This document shows, one piece after another, positions 4,698-6,588 of a stretch of 6,588 bases of DNA (positions are counted from its first letter, which is position 1; each line of letters begins with the position of its first letter). The stretch is taken from assembly GCA_905479855.1 (NCBI GenBank), contig CAJQOF010000043.1, forward strand, positions 1-6,588. The letters run 5' to 3'. Made by a program: the position numbers and the translations under genes. The notes beneath the pieces were generated by a model. It did no database searches. It worked only from the letters and a program-made list of their open reading frames with translations, and was not told where the DNA came from. Source of the stretch: an uncultured Cytophagales bacterium. GTDB lineage: Bacteria > Bacteroidota > Bacteroidia > Cytophagales > Amoebophilaceae.

Positions 4698-5801
4698 CTA
4701 TTTTTTTTGAGCATATCGCCCACCAGGACGCTGTTTAATCCCCATACATACGTCCCTTACCGTAGATGGAGGGCGTGGAAGAGTGCTTTTGTGGCTGAAT
4801 CTATGCAGGGTGCCGCCTCCGCCGCAGCTATTCTCCCAACAGCAAGGCGCTCGGCTATTTTGCTGGCGCTCGGCTATTTCTTGGCATAGCGGAATAGCGA
4901 GAAAGTTTTTGAGGGAAGGGGTGGCCACGTTGGCCGTGTGCATCATGCCAAGATCAGTAGCGCGCCATTCGTTGACCGGTGACAAATGGCCATGGGTGGC
5001 GACAGTAACTAGGAGGATTTGCGCTTTATTTCCTGGGCTAATGCCATAGGAGATGGAAGTGCCGCCAAAAAACAATGCCAAGGTAGACTTTATAAAGGAA
5101 AAGGTGGTGTCTGGATGATCATCCTTGGTCCATTCATCCAATGCTTCCCCCATGAATCGGCCATCTTGTTCGGCGGTGTACGTATGAGGGTTGCAATCGT
5201 TATTATTGGGGAAGAGAAAATTGAAGCCGTCGCGCCCTATACCCTCCACAAAGAGCCTGTAGCACGCTTTGCCCTTGGGTTCGGAATTGATCACCGATAA
5301 GACGCCTAATGTGCGAATATTTCTTCGTTGCGCTTTTGCGTTAAAGAAGTGTATCTTTTCTACTGCTTTATCGTAGCTACCTCGCTCGGTGTGGTCTACC
5401 TGGTGCTTTTCATGAAGCGCTTTGGGGACATCTAGGCTAACCCCCATCTTGTCCTTCTGCATAAGGGCTACCCAGGCTTGGTGGAGGGGCATGCCGTTGG
5501 TCTGCAAGACAAACGCCCCATAGGGCGCCAGCTGCTCCATGAAGTGGCCGCATATCCAGTTAAATCTGTATGTTTTTGCAGCATTGCCGCTCCACCATGC
5601 AGCCCCAATGCACACTGCATCTCGCTGTAGTTCCGCTATCCCCTGCTTTAGAAAGCGGGGGATACACGCTATGGTATCGCTGGCGATGTACGGAGAATGG
5701 CGTTTGAAGGCATCACCAATACCATTGAAGCAATAACAATAGGAGCAGTTGAGGTTATTACATACCGCTACGGTCTTTCGTACAATACCAAGCTGTTGCA
5801 T
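4698..5801 (-). CDS. Radical SAM/SPASM protein, peptide-maturase type, apparently degenerate (367 aa)
   Basis: Resembles radical SAM/SPASM enzymes that crosslink ribosomal peptides (FxsB/XyeB-like group, from memory). Cluster motif CNNLNCSYCYCF gives Cys14, Cys19 and Cys22, a CX4CX2C spacing where CX3CX2C is usual. Further landmarks are FVLQTNGM (97-104), VSLDVPKALHEKHQVDH (121-137, usually SLDGP), RGSYDKAVEKIHFF (140-153), and THGHLSPVNEWRATD (269-283), equivalent to the TDG-I-PVD motif before the SPASM region. The SPASM-like end is CCWENSCGGGGTLHRFS (320-336). The HGG motif expected near residues 66-75 is present in the DNA but out of frame, and the C-terminal PSIY motif also reads better in another frame. 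ATG 5801 is preferred because 13 residues before the first Cys is typical; a TTG at 5867 would add 22 residues. The gene follows rplS by 69 bases. It may be inactive. Confidence 0.82.
   Translation of the reverse strand: MQQLGIVRKTVAVCNNLNCSYCYCFNGIGDAFKRHSPYIASDTIACIPRFLKQGIAELQRDAVCIGAAWWSGNAAKTYRFNWICGHFMEQLAPYGAFVLQTNGMPLHQAWVALMQKDKMGVSLDVPKALHEKHQVDHTERGSYDKAVEKIHFFNAKAQRRNIRTLGVLSVINSEPKGKACYRLFVEGIGRDGFNFLFPNNNDCNPHTYTAEQDGRFMGEALDEWTKDDHPDTTFSFIKSTLALFFGGTSISYGISPGNKAQILLVTVATHGHLSPVNEWRATDLGMMHTANVATPSLKNFLAIPLCQEIAERQQNSRAPCCWENSCGGGGTLHRFSHKSTLPRPPSTVRDVCMGIKQRPGGRYAQKK
4846..4879. repeat. 15-base direct repeat, period 19, in the SPASM region
   Basis: GGCGCTCGGCTATTT occurs at 4846-4860 and again at 4865-4879 on the + strand. 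Both copies lie inside the radical SAM gene, just before the CWENSCGGGG segment. The 19-base period is not a multiple of three, so the two copies are read in different frames (EIAER and NSRAP). Confidence 0.85.
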
Positions 5802-5870
5802 AACAAAGTTGGTTGTTAAAGAGGTACACGTAATGGTTGCTATTTTCTTCTGCGCTGCAGCACCCAATCG

Positions 5871-6227
5871 CTAGATACGCTTCTCCTTGATCCTGGCTGC
5901 CTTGCCTTGTTTTCCGCGAAGGTAATAAAGGCGCGCTCTCCGCACAGCACCGCGGCGGGTTACCTCTATCTTGTCGATGTTGGGAGAGAGCAGTGGGAAG
6001 ATGCGCTCTACCCCTACTCCTTCAGAAACTTTCCTCACGGTAAAGGTTTCGCCATTGGTGTTGGGGTTTTTACGCTGGATAACGGTGCCTTGGAATTGTT
6101 GTATTCTTTCCTTGGCGCCTTCCTTAATCTTTACGGATACGTTGATGTTATCACCCGCTTTAAAGTTGGGCAACGCTTGACGCCGTGTGTTAGATTCAGC
6201 TTCAATCAGTTTAATCAGCTCATTCAT
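5871..6227 (-). CDS. rplS: 50S ribosomal protein L19
   Basis: Structural protein of the large ribosomal subunit, located near the 30S-50S interface. The 118-aa product is complete and in frame: [22 protein letters not shown] (22-43), [21 protein letters not shown] (46-66), [20 protein letters not shown] (70-89) and [27 protein letters not shown] (91-117), all diagnostic for bL19. ATG 6227 is the start; the N-terminus [11 protein letters not shown] is normal. A TATATTTG box lies 27 bases upstream. In many bacteria rplS follows trmD, but no trmD is seen here, so it looks like a monocistronic gene or the head of a transcript into the radical SAM gene 69 bases downstream. Confidence 0.99.
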   Translation of the reverse strand: MNELIKLIEAESNTRRQALPNFKAGDNINVSVKIKEGAKERIQQFQGTVIQRKNPNTNGETFTVRKVSEGVGVERIFPLLSPNIDKIEVTRRGAVRRARLYYLRGKQGKAARIKEKRI

Positions 6228-6253
6228 GCTAGTAGGGTATGTTGTAGAGGGGG

Positions 6254-6261
6254 CAAATATA
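6254..6261 (-). promoter_or_regulatory. Putative Bacteroidota -7 box for rplS
   Basis: The minus strand reads TATATTTG, a full match to the Bacteroidota -7 consensus TAnnTTTG, 27 bases before the rplS ATG. Transcription would begin about 20 bases upstream of the start codon. A matching -33 element is not obvious. Confidence 0.55.
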
Positions 6262-6588
6262 CACAGTTTTCAACTTGTTGCCTAGTTGCGCGGTGCTTTT
6301 GTGGGGAGTGGGGGATCGCGTTTGGCGGGTATAGCCAAGATTATACAGCAGCGCTTAGTGGCGCAGCGCACAGTAGCCCTATTATTCCGCAGCAAAAACA
6401 TTCCCCAGCAGCCGCGAACAGAAACCCTAGCGCAAAATAGCGCAGACGCCAGTACTGCCATAAGGGAAGAGGTAGTAGTCACTCACGATCAACCCCTCAG
6501 CAACGAAATGACCGAAGAGCGCACAACGCTGCCCGTTCGTAATCGATCCAGCGACCCGTGAGTAAACGTTCGGCAACAACCTCCCCCC
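6262..6588. other. Region upstream of rplS without a supportable gene; possible gene remnant
   Basis: No RNA gene, insertion sequence or recognisable protein is visible in these ~330 bases. The + strand has one open frame from TTG 6286 to TGA 6561 (91 codons, no ATG near its start, immediately preceded by a TAG). It has a basic glutamine-rich start (AKIIQQRLVAQRTVALL) and a hydrophilic tail; it is not recognisable and has no ribosome binding site. The - strand frame from 6586 down to a TAA at 6341-6343 is interrupted by two TGA codons (6497-6499 and 6479-6481) and ends with a membrane-like stretch YFALGFLFAAAGECFCCG. Either may be chance, or the trace of a decayed gene. Confidence 0.35.

Noticed and set aside
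5802..5867. Extending the radical SAM protein to the TTG codon at 5867, three bases from the rplS stop
   Set aside because: The added 22 residues have no family-like sequence, and ATG 5801 gives the usual short lead before the first cluster cysteine.
5907..6440. Long plus-strand open frame antisense to rplS
   Set aside because: It is the mirror of a complete, highly conserved L19 gene, and its product has low-complexity, non-protein-like composition.
6341..6586. Reassignment of TGA to tryptophan, suggested by the two TGA codons in one frame
   Set aside because: mnmA ends in a plain TGA at the correct family length and the Trp codons seen elsewhere are TGG, so the standard code applies.
6530..6588. 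GTTCGTAATCGATCC as a tRNA T-arm, and GTGAGTAAACG at 6558 as the start of a new gene
   Set aside because: No matching acceptor, D or anticodon arms are found for a tRNA, and too few codons remain before the window edge to support a gene.

Overview
The window looks like a chromosomal segment of a Bacteroidota bacterium, probably a host-associated or reductively evolving one (for example the Amoebophilaceae/Cardinium side of the phylum). The reasons are a MnmA of Bacteroidota type (ETGCC and TPNPCVLCNT motifs), TAnnTTTG-like promoter boxes instead of sigma70 -10 boxes, weak or absent Shine-Dalgarno sequences, and a drug/metabolite transporter that resembles, from memory, the S-adenosylmethionine importers of Rickettsiales. 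The organism assignment is inference; base composition is moderate and does not settle it.

Layout. Positions 1-1225 (+ strand) hold two tandem copies of a small type II toxin-antitoxin module: an antitoxin overlapping a RelE/ParE-superfamily toxin by 11 bases. The first antitoxin is cut by the window edge. The copies are mosaic: 132 bases of antitoxin are identical, the next ~154 bases (antitoxin tail plus toxin N-terminus) are strongly diverged, and the toxin 3' part is ~94% identical. The second toxin has lost two residues of a conserved basic loop and its stop codon, and runs 76 bases into the convergent transporter gene.

Positions 1150-6227 (- strand) hold five collinear genes, read right to left: rplS (ribosomal protein L19); a radical SAM/SPASM protein of the peptide-maturase type; a secreted HExxH metallopeptidase 20 bases downstream; then, after a 135-base gap with its own promoter-like box and a hairpin leader, mnmA (tRNA 2-thiouridylase) and an EamA/DMT transporter 12 bases behind it. 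rplS and mnmA are housekeeping translation genes. The radical SAM/metallopeptidase pair is the accessory element and could be a peptide- or protein-modification cassette.

The main hidden signal is in the radical SAM gene. The conserved glycine-rich HGG motif is present in the DNA but out of frame, between a C4 and a T5 homopolymer whose one-base changes cancel out. A similar compensated shift seems to lie over the C-terminal PSIY motif, the FeS motif is CX4CX2C instead of CX3CX2C, and the SPASM cysteines are incomplete. The gene is therefore either decaying with its frame kept open, or carries homopolymer errors in the assembly.

The right end (6262-6588) has no gene I can support. It holds the rplS promoter side and an open frame or gene remnant of uncertain status.
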